DNA of 51,543 bases, from contig CAZHFW010000026.1 in the NCBI GenBank assembly GCA_964531675.1, forward strand, positions 1 to 51,543, read 5' to 3'. The translations under genes and the position numbers were made by a program. Positions 18,342 to 26,863 of this stretch are shown piece by piece. The notes below the pieces were generated by a model, which made no database searches, had not been told where the DNA came from, and worked only from the letters and a program-made list of their open reading frames with translations. This DNA is from CAZHFW01 sp964531675 (lineage in GTDB: Bacteria > Planctomycetota > Phycisphaerae > Phycisphaerales > UBA1924). Every line of letters starts with the position of its first letter. The stretch's first letter is position 1.

Positions 18342-19499
18342 ATGCTCATCCGTGACCTGACCAACGCCCTGGAATCGATCGCTCCGCTGCGCTACGCCGA
18401 GTCGTGGGACCGCGTCGGGCTGCTCATCGGCGACGCATCGCGCGAGCTCAAGGGGCCGGCGCTGCTCACGATCGACCTGACCGAGCGGGTGCTGGCGGAG
18501 GCGATCCGCCACAAGGCGGGCGCGATCATCGCGTACCACCCGCCGCTGTGGGAGCCGCTCAAGAGGCTGACCGCAGCCAGCAGCCGGGAGCGTGTGGCGA
18601 TGCTCGCGGTGGAGCACGGGATCGCGGTGTACTCGCCGCACACGGCGCTGGACTCGGTGCCGGGAGGCGTGACGGACTGGCTTTGCGAGGGGCTCTCGGG
18701 CTCGACGACGCCCGGGAAGATCTCGGGTGATTGCCGGGCGCTGACGCCTTTCCTGGCGCGCGAATCGACGCAGGAAGTGAAGATCGTCACGTTCGTTCCC
18801 GAGAAGGACGCGGAGACGGTGCGCGGCTCGCTTGCGACCGCGGGCGCGGGGATCATCGGGAACTACACGGTGTGCTCCTTCAACACGCCGGGCTTCGGGA
18901 CGTTCCTGGGCAACGATCACGCCAACCCCAAGGTGGGCTCGGCGGGCTCCTTGCAGACCAGCCCCGAGCTGCGCGTGGAGATGGTGTGCTCCAAGCAGGC
19001 GCTGCCTCTGGCGCTGGAGACGCTCAGGCGCTTCCATCCTTACGAAGAGCCGGCGATCGACGTGTACGAGCTGATCGCCAAGCCCACGCGTCACGGCGGG
19101 CATGGACGCCGACTGGTGCTCGATCACCCGACGCCTTTGTCGGAGATCGCGGACCGGCTCAAGGGGCACCTGGGGATCGCGCACGTCTCGATCGCGACAC
19201 CTTCGGGGGATCATCCCAACAAGTGCACGCGTGTGACACATCTGGGCGTGTGCCCGGGCTCGGGGCACGAGCTCGCGCTCCCGGCGCAGGCGGACGGATG
19301 CCAGGTCTTCGTCACGGGCGAGATGAAGCACCACGAGGTGCTGGCGCTGCTCAACGCGGGACTCTCGGTCATCCTCGCGGGGCACACCAACACCGAGCGG
19401 GGCTATCTGCCCAGGTTGGCAGACCTCGTGAAGGGCAAGCTCCCGGGCTTGTCGACCATCGTCAGCACCGAGGATCGTGATCCGCTGTTCGTGCTCTGA
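18342..19499 (+). CDS. NIF3/DUF34 family dinuclear metal-centre protein
   Basis: I use the ATG at 18342 (385 aa), which has GGGAGG 5 nt upstream; a TTG at 18330 is less likely. The N-terminal half holds ESWDRVGLLIGD and IIAYHPPLW, where the His belongs to the metal site (HHP in most members; here YHP). The C-terminal half holds FVTGEMKHHEVLALL and LAGHTNTERGYLP, the second set of metal ligands. Between them, at about 145-245, is a CutA-like insert (VKIVTFVPEKDAE, FHPYEEPAIDVYE), as in the long Bacillus YqfO form. The family forms hexamers; its substrate is debated. It is followed 15 bp later by truA, probably in one operon. Confidence 0.92.
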   Translation: MLIRDLTNALESIAPLRYAESWDRVGLLIGDASRELKGPALLTIDLTERVLAEAIRHKAGAIIAYHPPLWEPLKRLTAASSRERVAMLAVEHGIAVYSPHTALDSVPGGVTDWLCEGLSGSTTPGKISGDCRALTPFLARESTQEVKIVTFVPEKDAETVRGSLATAGAGIIGNYTVCSFNTPGFGTFLGNDHANPKVGSAGSLQTSPELRVEMVCSKQALPLALETLRRFHPYEEPAIDVYELIAKPTRHGGHGRRLVLDHPTPLSEIADRLKGHLGIAHVSIATPSGDHPNKCTRVTHLGVCPGSGHELALPAQADGCQVFVTGEMKHHEVLALLNAGLSVILAGHTNTERGYLPRLADLVKGKLPGLSTIVSTEDRDPLFVL

Positions 19500-19514
19500 G
19501 TACGCACTCGAAGC

Positions 19515-20531
19515 ATGCCCCGGTACAAACTCACCATCGCCTACGACGGCACGGACTTCTGCGGCTGGCAGAAGCAGGAGCCTCCCGACATCGCCCGACC
19601 CGACGGCGGGGACGGAGACAGACTTCGCGCGCACGTCGATCCCTCGCTGACCGCGGCGCCGGGAAGGCTGGCGCTGCGCACGATCCAGGGCGTGGTCGAG
19701 AACGCGGTGCGCTACGTGGTCCGTGAGCCGGTCATCGTCATGGGCTCGAGCCGGACCGATGCGGGCGTGCACGCGCGGGGACAGGTCGCGGCGTTCTCGT
19801 GTTCGCCCTTGGAAGAGACGCCAACACCCACGGACGCGGTCCAGGACGCGCCCGCTTCGGGCGGGTCCGAACAACCTGCGACGGGAACGCTGGTCACGGA
19901 CGCTCGCCACTCCGGATGGCCGGTCGCGCGCGGCACGGACCGCTTGCTGCGGGCGTTGAATGGGCGTTTGCCTGAAGACGTGGTGATCACGTCGTGCGAA
20001 GCGGTGCACAACGAGTTCGATCCGATCAGCGATACGGTCTCCAAGGCCTATTCCTATCTGCTGCATGTGGCGGCGCCGGTGACCCACCACGCGGATGGCA
20101 GCTCGACGACCGGCTTTCGACCGATCTTTGACCGCCGATTCGTCCATCACGTGCACGATGCGCTGGACGTGAAGGCGATGCAGGCAGCGGCGGCGTGCAT
20201 CGTCGGCGAGCACGACTTCTCGAGCTTCGCGGCAGCGGGACACGGCAGGCTCACCACGGTGCGCACGGTGTTCACGTGCAGCGCGACGGACGTCACGGAC
20301 CAGTATGACGCCCGCTCGCTGCTGGGCGCACGCCGGATTCGGATCGACGTGAGCGGCAGCGGGTTCCTGTACAACATGGTGCGAATCATCGCGGGAACGC
20401 TTGTTGAGGTCGGGCGCGGCCGGATGGATGCGTCGGCGATTCCGGGAATCATCGAGGCGAGGGACCGCACCAAGGCGGGCCCGACCTTGCCTCCCACCGG
20501 GCTGTGCCTGGAGTGGATCCGGTACGCGTGA
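19515..20531 (+). CDS. truA: tRNA pseudouridine synthase A
   Basis: TruA makes pseudouridine at positions 38-40 of tRNA anticodon arms. The N-terminus YKLTIAYDGTDFCGWQKQ is canonical, and the catalytic Asp lies in GSSRTDAGVHARGQVAAF (Asp82). The second domain has SKAYSYLL, HDFSSFAAAGH and SGSGFLYNMVRIIAGTLVEVG. At 338 residues it is about 70 longer than E. coli TruA. The extra length is in two places: about 22 residues after GWQKQ, and a Pro/Thr/Ser-rich block of about 40 residues after VAAF. Both look like surface loops. It follows the NIF3 gene and precedes a zinc-ribbon protein. Confidence 0.95.
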   Translation: MPRYKLTIAYDGTDFCGWQKQEPPDIARPDGGDGDRLRAHVDPSLTAAPGRLALRTIQGVVENAVRYVVREPVIVMGSSRTDAGVHARGQVAAFSCSPLEETPTPTDAVQDAPASGGSEQPATGTLVTDARHSGWPVARGTDRLLRALNGRLPEDVVITSCEAVHNEFDPISDTVSKAYSYLLHVAAPVTHHADGSSTTGFRPIFDRRFVHHVHDALDVKAMQAAAACIVGEHDFSSFAAAGHGRLTTVRTVFTCSATDVTDQYDARSLLGARRIRIDVSGSGFLYNMVRIIAGTLVEVGRGRMDASAIPGIIEARDRTKAGPTLPPTGLCLEWIRYA

Positions 20532-20546
20532 GGTAGACTCCGCGGC

Positions 20547-20990
20547 GTGAACACGCGCCAGCGGAGCGTCATCCGGCGTGCTTGTCTGGTCCAGGCGGCC
20601 CTGCTTCTGGTCTGGGCGTGGAGCCACGCGTGGACGTGCCGGTATACGACGCTCTGGTTTGGCCCGCGCGCGATCAGTGTCGCGATCGGGAACGGAGCGG
20701 TGTGCGGCGCACGCTTTGACCACGATCCGCGGCTCACCCTCGGTTGGGAACTGGTCCGCACGCCATCCCCGCGATGGGACTGGAAGCCTGAGATCACGAG
20801 CGACATCTGGCCGACAGGGACGCGTGCCTCGGCGCCCTTCTGGCTGATCATGGCGACGCTGCTGGCGGCGCAGGTCCGGGCGTTCCGGAGGCATCGGACC
20901 AAGGCGGGGCAGTGCGCAGCGTGCGGATATCCGCTGGGTGATCCGCAGCGAGCAGTGTGCCCAGAGTGCGGCTCGCGCCCAAACCCGTAA
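20547..20990 (+). CDS. Small membrane protein with C-terminal zinc ribbon
   Basis: This 147-residue protein begins at a GTG 15 bp after truA. Two hydrophobic helices (about 13-28 and 98-113) flank an extracytoplasmic region of roughly 70 residues. The C-terminal tail CAACGYPLGD and VCPECGS provides four cysteines (123, 126, 138, 141) in two CxxC knuckles, a zinc ribbon. Short membrane proteins ending CxxCGYxL...CPECG are abundant in Phycisphaerae; their function is unknown. It could be a membrane-tethered sensor or assembly factor. Confidence 0.78.
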   Translation: MNTRQRSVIRRACLVQAALLLVWAWSHAWTCRYTTLWFGPRAISVAIGNGAVCGARFDHDPRLTLGWELVRTPSPRWDWKPEITSDIWPTGTRASAPFWLIMATLLAAQVRAFRRHRTKAGQCAACGYPLGDPQRAVCPECGSRPNP

Positions 20991-21073
20991 GATCCCCCAC
21001 CCGCACTGGTCTCGCTCGGTCTTGTGCTCCCCTGATCGCTCGCTCGCTTGATCGCTCCATCGCTTCCTCGCCC

Positions 21074-22324
21074 ATGCGCATCCTCCACATCTCAACCCGG
21101 CTGATCCTCGGAGGCTCGCAAGAGAACACGGTGCTCTCGTGCGAAGGGCAGGCCAGGCTCGGTCACGAGGTGCATCTGGCGTTCGGGCCGATCTATGGGC
21201 CCGAGGGCTCGCTGCTCGAGCGGGTGCAGGGGTTTCGGACCGCGGATGGGCGGGGGATCCAGACCCACGTTGTTCCGGATCTGATCCGCGAGGTGCATCC
21301 GGTGCGGGATCGGCGCGGCCTTGGTCAGCTCGAAGCACTGATCGAGAAGCTCAGACCCGACGTGATCCACACGCACTCGAGCAAGGCGGGCATCCTGGGC
21401 AGGAAAGCCGGTTGGAACGTGTACCGGCGCTCACTGCGCAGGGATGGCGCAGCACACGCGTTCCCCGCGGTGATCCACACGGTGCACGGACCGCCCTTCA
21501 TGCCCATCGAGGGGCCGTTGACGCGACGATTGAAGACACGCCTCAACAACGCGATCTATCAGATCGCGGAGCGGCACGCGGCCCGGCGGTGCCACGCGAT
21601 TGTGTGCGTCGCGGACGACATGACCCGGCAGTTCCTGGCCCGGGGCATCGGAACGCGCGAGCTCTACACGACGGTGCGCTCGGGAATGGACACGACGCCC
21701 TATCTCCATCCGCCAGCGGACTCCTCACGCGAGCGGGTGCGCGCCGCACTCGGGCTGCAGGATTCCGACTACGTCATCGGGACCATCGCCAGGCTCGCGG
21801 AGCACAAGGGGCACGACGATCTGCTCGACGCGCTGGGGACCGAACTGAAGGCAAGGCCCGACTGGAAGCTCCTGTGGGTCGGCGATGGGTGGTGGAAGCA
21901 GAGGCTTCTTGAGCGCGTGCGGGCGATGGGGCTCGAAAAGCAGGTGATCGCGACGGGATTGGTGCCTCCCGAGCGGGTGCCCGAGTTCACGCGGGCGATG
22001 GATGTGCTGGCGCATCCGAGCTATCGAGAGGGATTGCCCAGGACGGTGCCTCAGGCGCTGCTCAGCAACGTCTGCCCGGTCGCGTACGACGTGGATGGCA
22101 CGCGTGAGGCGTGCGTGCATCGGGAGACGGGGCTGCTTGTGCCGTTCGGGGATCGGGCGGCCTTGCGGAGCGCGATCGTGGAGCTCTACGAGCACCCGGA
22201 CCTGCGGCGAACGCTGGCTGCCGAAGGGCGGTCGCGCTGCGCCAAGGCGTTCAGCCAAGCGACAATGGTCGAGGGACTCGAAGCGGTGTATCGGGCGGCG
22301 CTGTCGAAAGCCCGGCACGCCTGA
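21074..22324 (+). CDS. GT4-type glycosyltransferase (GT-B fold)
   Basis: The ATG at 21074 gives 416 residues beginning MRILHISTRLILGGSQENTV, the standard GT4 start. The N-terminal domain has DVIHTHSSKAGILGR and VIHTVHGPP. The C-terminal nucleotide-sugar domain has IGTIARLAEHKGHDDLLDAL, LLWVGDGW and AHPSYREGLPRTVPQALL, then DVDGTREACVHRETGLLVP. The EX7E pair reads E-GLPRTVP-Q: the second Glu is Gln. Donor and acceptor cannot be predicted. Such enzymes usually build cell-surface polysaccharide or glycolipid, but no other polysaccharide genes are nearby. An in-frame ORF extends upstream to 20957 without family support. Confidence 0.92.
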   Translation: MRILHISTRLILGGSQENTVLSCEGQARLGHEVHLAFGPIYGPEGSLLERVQGFRTADGRGIQTHVVPDLIREVHPVRDRRGLGQLEALIEKLRPDVIHTHSSKAGILGRKAGWNVYRRSLRRDGAAHAFPAVIHTVHGPPFMPIEGPLTRRLKTRLNNAIYQIAERHAARRCHAIVCVADDMTRQFLARGIGTRELYTTVRSGMDTTPYLHPPADSSRERVRAALGLQDSDYVIGTIARLAEHKGHDDLLDALGTELKARPDWKLLWVGDGWWKQRLLERVRAMGLEKQVIATGLVPPERVPEFTRAMDVLAHPSYREGLPRTVPQALLSNVCPVAYDVDGTREACVHRETGLLVPFGDRAALRSAIVELYEHPDLRRTLAAEGRSRCAKAFSQATMVEGLEAVYRAALSKARHA

Positions 22325-22377
22325 GCCTGCGGGACCGATGGTTGGCGGAGCGGCCCGGGATCGGAGAGAATCTGGCC

Positions 22378-24438
22378 ATGCGCGTGCGACTGACTCAGGC
22401 AACGGTGCTCGCCCTTTCCCTGCTGGCGGGGGGACTGCCGATCGGCGGCGCGGATGGGCAGCGTCTGAATCTGGACAAGCGCTTCTCGCCTGCGCCAGGC
22501 GATGGGCTCGGAGCGGCGCGGCTCTCGACCGCGATGGATGCGCAGGCCAAGGAGCTGGTGGCGCTCCCCGGCATCGATCCCGCGACGCAGTCTTCGCGGT
22601 CGCTCCGACATGATCTGCGGGTGCTGGCGCGTGATCTGCTCGATCAGGGCGAAGCCCGCGGCGGCGATGGATCGTTGCTCGTGATCGCGGGGCGACGACT
22701 GGCGTCGGACATGCCCGCGCTGGACGCGTGGATCGACTCCGGACGGTTTAGTGAAGCGTCGCTGCGGGAGATGGCGAAGGACCTCCGGGCGTCGATCAGC
22801 GCGGATCCCAAGCAGATTCCCGGCGATGCTGCGGGGCTTTGGCGGCTGCTACGCGATCGCCTAGCGCCGCTCGTGAATCCGAATGCGACGGAAGTGAGCG
22901 CCTGGTGGTCGGACAGCGTTCCGTCGGCGGCCCGAAGGCGGGGCGAGGCGGGCACGCTCGCGACCGCGTTGAAGCTCTCGACTCAGGCGAACGCCGACGC
23001 GGTGATGCTCGATGGGCTGCTCACCGACGCACGGACGCATGCGGCGTTCGCGTCTTCCGCGGCCCAGATCGATCGATCTCTCGCGCTGGCTGCGGGGCTC
23101 GGCACGAGCGGCCCGGGATTGATCAGGCTGATGCCCAAGCTCAAGGCGGAGCTCGAGGCGAGCCTGGCGGAGCTCAACGACGCGGAGCAAAGCTCCACGG
23201 GCGGGCTGCGACTGGAGCGGGCGGCACTGCTCATCGATATCGCGGTCCGGACGGACGCGATGAAGGACTCGCAGTCGACGAGGCGGCTCGGGGACGCGGT
23301 CTTCAAGGCGGTGACGGGGCTGGCGAGCACGCCCACCAGCGCCGAACTTCAGAGGCTGCGCTTGCTCCAGAGCTCGCTGATCGCGCTGGATGCGCCGCTC
23401 GTCGCCAGGGATGATCTGGACAAGGCGCTTCGACCGGCGCTCCCGGTGCTGGCGACCGCTGCGGAGGAGTCGAAGGCGACGTTGATCGCGGCCCTGGCTC
23501 GTCTGCTCAGCGCGGATGCGGTGTCCACGGATCCGGCGCTGGTGAGCGCCAGGCTTTCGCATCAGCGGCGGCTGGACGACGTGCGGATGCTCTCCGAGCT
23601 GAGCCGGGCCATCGCAACGGATGGCGCAGCCCCGAAGGGCCCGAGCCCGATCGCGGTGGTGCGCACGCGCGTGCTCAAGCTCAGTCAGGATCTTTCCAAG
23701 CCCGCGACACGCGACGTCGCGCTGACGGAGATGCGCACGCTCGCCAGCGGGCTCGCGCCGGAGGATCGCTCCGCGATTCTGCGGGCGCTGATGACGGGGC
23801 CGCCTCCCGGCTCACCGCTGGAGCGTCTGGGTCAGATCCACGGGGCGGCGATCAAAAGGCTTGTCGAAGGCGCGTCGCGGAGCTGGGTGAATCAGGCGGC
23901 CCGCGAGCTGCAGGCTCGCCAGCCCATCACGCCTTTCGGATCAGAGCTCCTGGAGAGCGTGGAGGCGTTCCTCTACGCCGCAGCTGCCCGCGACGCGAAG
24001 TCGAATGAGCTTATCGGGCGCTGGCCCGCGTTCTGCCTGACGCGCGAAGCGATGGGCGCGATCACCGATCCGATCAGCGAAGGGCTGCAAGCGGCGGAAC
24101 GGGCGCTTCAAGGCGGGGACGCTGCAACCTTTATCGACGCGGCCCGGCCATTGCGGGGCGCGAACGATCGCGTGTGGATCGGTGTGCTGGCGCTGCGCGC
24201 GCCGCCCGGCGCGTGGAGCGCGGCGGGTTCGTCGATGCCCGCGGCGCTGGCGAGTCTGGCGCTGGGCGGACCAGCCTCTGATGCGTGGCTGGTTGAGCAT
24301 GTCGAGGAGATCGCGCTGCTGTGCCGGTACGCGTGCGAGCTTGATCAGGTGGACGCGTCCAAGCGCGAAGGTCTGACGGCGTACGTCCAGGCTCGGGGGC
24401 GTGCGCTCCAGAACACGCTCGAAGCCGAGGAGCCCTGA
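22378..24438 (+). CDS. Unrecognised exported helical protein
   Basis: I do not recognise the family. The ATG at 22378 is preceded by GGAGAG about 10 nt upstream and opens a signal peptide (VLALSLLAGGLPIGGADG). The 686-residue product is rich in Ala, Leu, Arg and Asp. It appears mostly alpha-helical, with heptad-like segments (LLDQGEARGGD, LRLLQSSLIALDAPLV, LMPKLKAELEASLAELND). There are no cysteine clusters before the C-terminal third and no catalytic motif that I can see. It follows the glycosyltransferase gene after 53 bp and is convergent with the YggU gene, 6 bp away. It may be a scaffold-like periplasmic protein; that is a guess from composition only. Confidence 0.8.
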   Translation: MRVRLTQATVLALSLLAGGLPIGGADGQRLNLDKRFSPAPGDGLGAARLSTAMDAQAKELVALPGIDPATQSSRSLRHDLRVLARDLLDQGEARGGDGSLLVIAGRRLASDMPALDAWIDSGRFSEASLREMAKDLRASISADPKQIPGDAAGLWRLLRDRLAPLVNPNATEVSAWWSDSVPSAARRRGEAGTLATALKLSTQANADAVMLDGLLTDARTHAAFASSAAQIDRSLALAAGLGTSGPGLIRLMPKLKAELEASLAELNDAEQSSTGGLRLERAALLIDIAVRTDAMKDSQSTRRLGDAVFKAVTGLASTPTSAELQRLRLLQSSLIALDAPLVARDDLDKALRPALPVLATAAEESKATLIAALARLLSADAVSTDPALVSARLSHQRRLDDVRMLSELSRAIATDGAAPKGPSPIAVVRTRVLKLSQDLSKPATRDVALTEMRTLASGLAPEDRSAILRALMTGPPPGSPLERLGQIHGAAIKRLVEGASRSWVNQAARELQARQPITPFGSELLESVEAFLYAAAARDAKSNELIGRWPAFCLTREAMGAITDPISEGLQAAERALQGGDAATFIDAARPLRGANDRVWIGVLALRAPPGAWSAAGSSMPAALASLALGGPASDAWLVEHVEEIALLCRYACELDQVDASKREGLTAYVQARGRALQNTLEAEEP

Positions 24439-24444
24439 GTGCGA

Positions 24445-24747
24445 TCAGGCGCCCGCTTGGGAGAGGAGCGCCTCGACCTGAGCAGCGTCCAGACCAACGC
24501 GGAATGTCTTGCGTGGGTTGGTCGCGCCGGAGATCAGTTGCACGCGCGAGGAATCGAGTCGGAGCGCCTCGGCGAGCACTTGGGCGACCGCAGCATTGGC
24601 CTTGCCGTCTTCTGGTGGAGCGGCGACCTGGATCTTCAGCCGGTCGCCCAGCAGGCCCACGACGCGCGATCGCTTGGCGCCGGGCACGACTTTGACGTGC
24701 ACCCGGCAGACGCCGGTTTGACCTCGTTCGGCTTCCACGAAACCCAT
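24445..24747 (-). CDS. DUF167 (YggU) family protein
   Basis: This 100-residue protein carries the DUF167 signature: VHVKVVPGAKRSRVVG, LKIQVAAPPEDGKANAAVAQVLAEAL and a C-terminal QLISGATNPRKTFRV. Family members are small alpha/beta proteins of unknown biochemical role, often near YggT or pseudouridine/PLP genes, which are not present here. The gene is alone on the minus strand, convergent with an exported-protein gene. It is divergent from the TIGR03790 gene across a 285-bp region that contains a long structured element. Confidence 0.9.
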   Translation of the reverse strand: MGFVEAERGQTGVCRVHVKVVPGAKRSRVVGLLGDRLKIQVAAPPEDGKANAAVAQVLAEALRLDSSRVQLISGATNPRKTFRVGLDAAQVEALLSQAGA

Positions 24748-24838
24748 TCAGGACTCCAGTTTCGGGCATCCGCCCGACGCCCCCTTGGGCCCATGGACTG
24801 ACCGGGCGAACACCCCGGTGTGCACAACGTACCGATTC

Positions 24839-24890
24839 GGGGCCCTATCCGGTCTTTGTTCGAAGAATGATCGGATAGGAGGATGGCCCC
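24839..24890 (+). promoter_or_regulatory. Nested hairpin in the leader of the TIGR03790 gene
   Basis: Three paired blocks nest in one element: GGGGCC (24839-24844) with GGCCCC (24885-24890), CTATCCG (24845-24851) with CGGATAG (24872-24878), and TCTT (24853-24856) with AAGA (24863-24866) around TGTTCG. In total 17 pairs are possible, with a 6-nt bulge on the 3' side. It is 142 bp upstream of the start codon at 25033. There is no adjacent T-tract. It could be a cis-acting RNA element or a double-stranded operator. Confidence 0.5.
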
Positions 24891-25032
24891 GGTGCAAGTA
24901 CCATCCGTTTTTCCGGACGCGGCCGGTGCGGGGCTTTGCCGCAGGCTCGCGAACGCCGATTCAGATGGAACTCGAAAGGCTCGGGGTCCGGAAACTCTGG
25001 TGCCCCTCTCTCACAGACCCACGGGACGCGAC

Positions 25033-26688
25033 ATGCCGATCCGCGATCGACTCAGCTTCTGCTCCTCCCGCCTCCGTCTGGCTGCCTTGGCGCTGGTCGG
25101 GCTGGCCGGCACCGCGTCGGCCCAGCTCGGGCCCGGTCAGGTGCTGCTGGTGTATGACTCGCGCAGCTCGGATTCGAAGCTGGTCGCGGAGTACTACGCG
25201 GGTTCCTCGCGCGTGCCTGGCGGGGCCGGGGGCGTCAAGGGCAAGTATCCGGTGTACGTGCTCGATCTGGCGACGACGGGTGTGCCGCTCTCGCCCGTGG
25301 GCGACATCACGTACGCGAACTTCGTGTCCAACATCCGCACGCCGATCCGCACGTACCTGACCAACAACGCGCTGCAGAAGCAGATCCGCGTGATCGTCAC
25401 GACCAAGGGCATGCCCCACCGCATCCAGGACACGGACCTTCCCGGCGCGGGCGACAATCCCAACGATCAGGCCAACGAGCTCAACGCGGCGGACGCGACC
25501 GCGGCCAGCGTCGACAGCGAGCTCACGCTGCTCTATCAGAACCTCAACTCGGGCGAGAACGGCAACGGCGGCGACTCCAAGGCCGATGGGTGCGTGGCCA
25601 ACCCCTTCTGGAAGTCCACTGCGCCCCTGGCCTCGTACCCCACCACCAACATCATCGCGCAGAAGACCTTCTCGAGGCCCACCGGATTCCCGACGGGCAT
25701 CCTCTGGACGATCGCGGGCTCCAACGCGCAGCGGCTCACCGCGGGCGACATCTACCTGGTGTCGCGCCTGGACGGAAAGACCGTCGCGGACGTCAAGGCG
25801 ATGATCGACCGCGGCGGGAACATCTCGCTCAACACCAACACCGCGGCGTTCGTCTTCGACGAGGCCAACTCCACGATCGCGTCCAACGGCGTCGCCGACG
25901 CCGCCTCCGACAATGGCGAGTGGGACAACGACTCGCTCAGCGCGGGCATCCTGTGGTCGGGCGACGATTTCGAGAAGACCCGCGATCTGGTCAAGAGCGA
26001 CGGGCGTTTCAACCCCGCCAAGGTGTACTACAACGCGGCCAGCGGCGTGACCAACTTCATCGTCGGCCCGCGCATCAACTACCAGGGGCAGGGCATCCTC
26101 GTCTCCGACAACCTGGTGTTCCTGTCGAGCTGGGGCTCGAACTGCGGCCCGCAGAACACCCAGCCGACGATGTCCGACGGCACCAACGCGGGACAGAACT
26201 ACACCAAGAGCTTCAACCTGGCGCGCGGCGCCTGCTTCACCTCCGTGGAGAGCTACAACGCCCGCGACTTCGGCGGCTATGGCTCGTGGTTCGGCGGCTG
26301 GGGACCCCAGGCGCAGATCTCCGACTTCATCCAGGCCGGCGGGACCTTCGCCATCGGCAACTGCTGGGAGCCCTTCACCTTCGCGCTCCCCGACAACGAG
26401 TGGATCATCCGCAACTTCTATCTGGGCAACATGACCTGGGTCGAGGCGGCGTGGTCCGCGATCCCGTGCCTGTCCTGGCAGACCATCGTCGTCGGCGATC
26501 CCCTCGCAACGGTGTGGCGCACCTGCGAAGACCTCAACGGCGACGGCAAGGTCGACCTCGAGGACTTGATCAAGTGGGAACAGAACCCGGTTGACATCAA
26601 CCGCGACGGCGTGGCCAACCAGACCGACAAGCAGATGATTGAGACCACGGTGCGCTGGACCGAGGACTCGTACATTCGGACGCGCTGA
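25033..26688 (+). CDS. TIGR03790 family exported protein with dockerin-like tail
   Basis: The ATG at 25033 (551 aa) opens a signal peptide ending TASA-Q (after Ala30). The mature protein begins GPGQVLLVYDSRSSDSKLVAEYYAG cut here to the motif VLLVYDSRSSDSKLVAEYY, then IRVIVTTKGMPHRI, and later FPTGILWTIAGSN and GGTFAIGNCWEPFT. This is the TIGR03790 pattern (vYN.nS.dS...Ya, ttkG.P.ri). The C-terminus has two Ca-binding-like loops, DLNGDGKVDLEDL and DINRDGVANQTDK, a dockerin or EF-hand-like pair. As I recall it, the family occurs only in genomes with exosortase, consistent with the PEP-CTERM-like protein 6 kb away. Function is unknown. Confidence 0.88.
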   Translation: MPIRDRLSFCSSRLRLAALALVGLAGTASAQLGPGQVLLVYDSRSSDSKLVAEYYAGSSRVPGGAGGVKGKYPVYVLDLATTGVPLSPVGDITYANFVSNIRTPIRTYLTNNALQKQIRVIVTTKGMPHRIQDTDLPGAGDNPNDQANELNAADATAASVDSELTLLYQNLNSGENGNGGDSKADGCVANPFWKSTAPLASYPTTNIIAQKTFSRPTGFPTGILWTIAGSNAQRLTAGDIYLVSRLDGKTVADVKAMIDRGGNISLNTNTAAFVFDEANSTIASNGVADAASDNGEWDNDSLSAGILWSGDDFEKTRDLVKSDGRFNPAKVYYNAASGVTNFIVGPRINYQGQGILVSDNLVFLSSWGSNCGPQNTQPTMSDGTNAGQNYTKSFNLARGACFTSVESYNARDFGGYGSWFGGWGPQAQISDFIQAGGTFAIGNCWEPFTFALPDNEWIIRNFYLGNMTWVEAAWSAIPCLSWQTIVVGDPLATVWRTCEDLNGDGKVDLEDLIKWEQNPVDINRDGVANQTDKQMIETTVRWTEDSYIRTR

Positions 26689-26787
26689 CGCGGGCATCCG
26701 GACGCCCTGAGGCGGGCACCCGAAAACGCTGACCTGAGCATCAGAACGCGCCGGCGCGGGCCGCTGCACGCGCCGGCTTTGGCATTC
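26678..26787. repeat. Degenerate 22-bp tandem repeat spanning the stop codon of the TIGR03790 gene
   Basis: Five consecutive 22-mers align without gaps: 26678-26699, 26700-26721, 26722-26743, 26744-26765 and 26766-26787. The consensus is approximately G-R-A-C-G-C-G-C-T-G-A-C-G-C-G-G-G-C-A-T-C-C. The TGA stop lies in the first copy. Identity between neighbours falls from high in units 1-2 to moderate in units 4-5. There is no T-tract nearby, so it is not a terminator array. Confidence 0.65.
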
Positions 26788-26820
26788 ACGCGCGTCGATG
26801 GATCCGCGGGCGGGACGTGG

Positions 26821-26863
26821 CAAAAAGAAAACGGCGGGCCAGAGATTTACTCCCTAACCCGCC
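26821..26863 (-). terminator. Minus-strand intrinsic terminator with no annotated gene
   Basis: Read on the minus strand, GGCGGG (26863-26858) pairs with CCCGCC (26838-26833), enclosing a smaller GAG/CTC helix. It is followed immediately by GTTTTCTTTTTG. On the plus strand no T-tract follows, so the polarity is clear. The nearest minus-strand gene upstream is the kinase gene at 28430, beyond the aldolase gene and its terminator, so the terminator implies a short uncharacterised transcript. Confidence 0.6.

Noticed and set aside
12979..21338. Very long minus-strand open frames (1110 and 1676 codons)
   Set aside because: They are antisense to ftsK, the exported-protein gene, the NIF3 gene and truA, all of which have firm family motifs. 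The antisense translations have no recognisable motif.
24883..25032. Earlier in-frame ATG for the TIGR03790 gene, directly preceded by AGGAGG
   Set aside because: The AGGAGG touches the ATG, so spacing is too short for initiation. The added residues would precede and bury a clear signal peptide, and the site is part of the nested hairpin.
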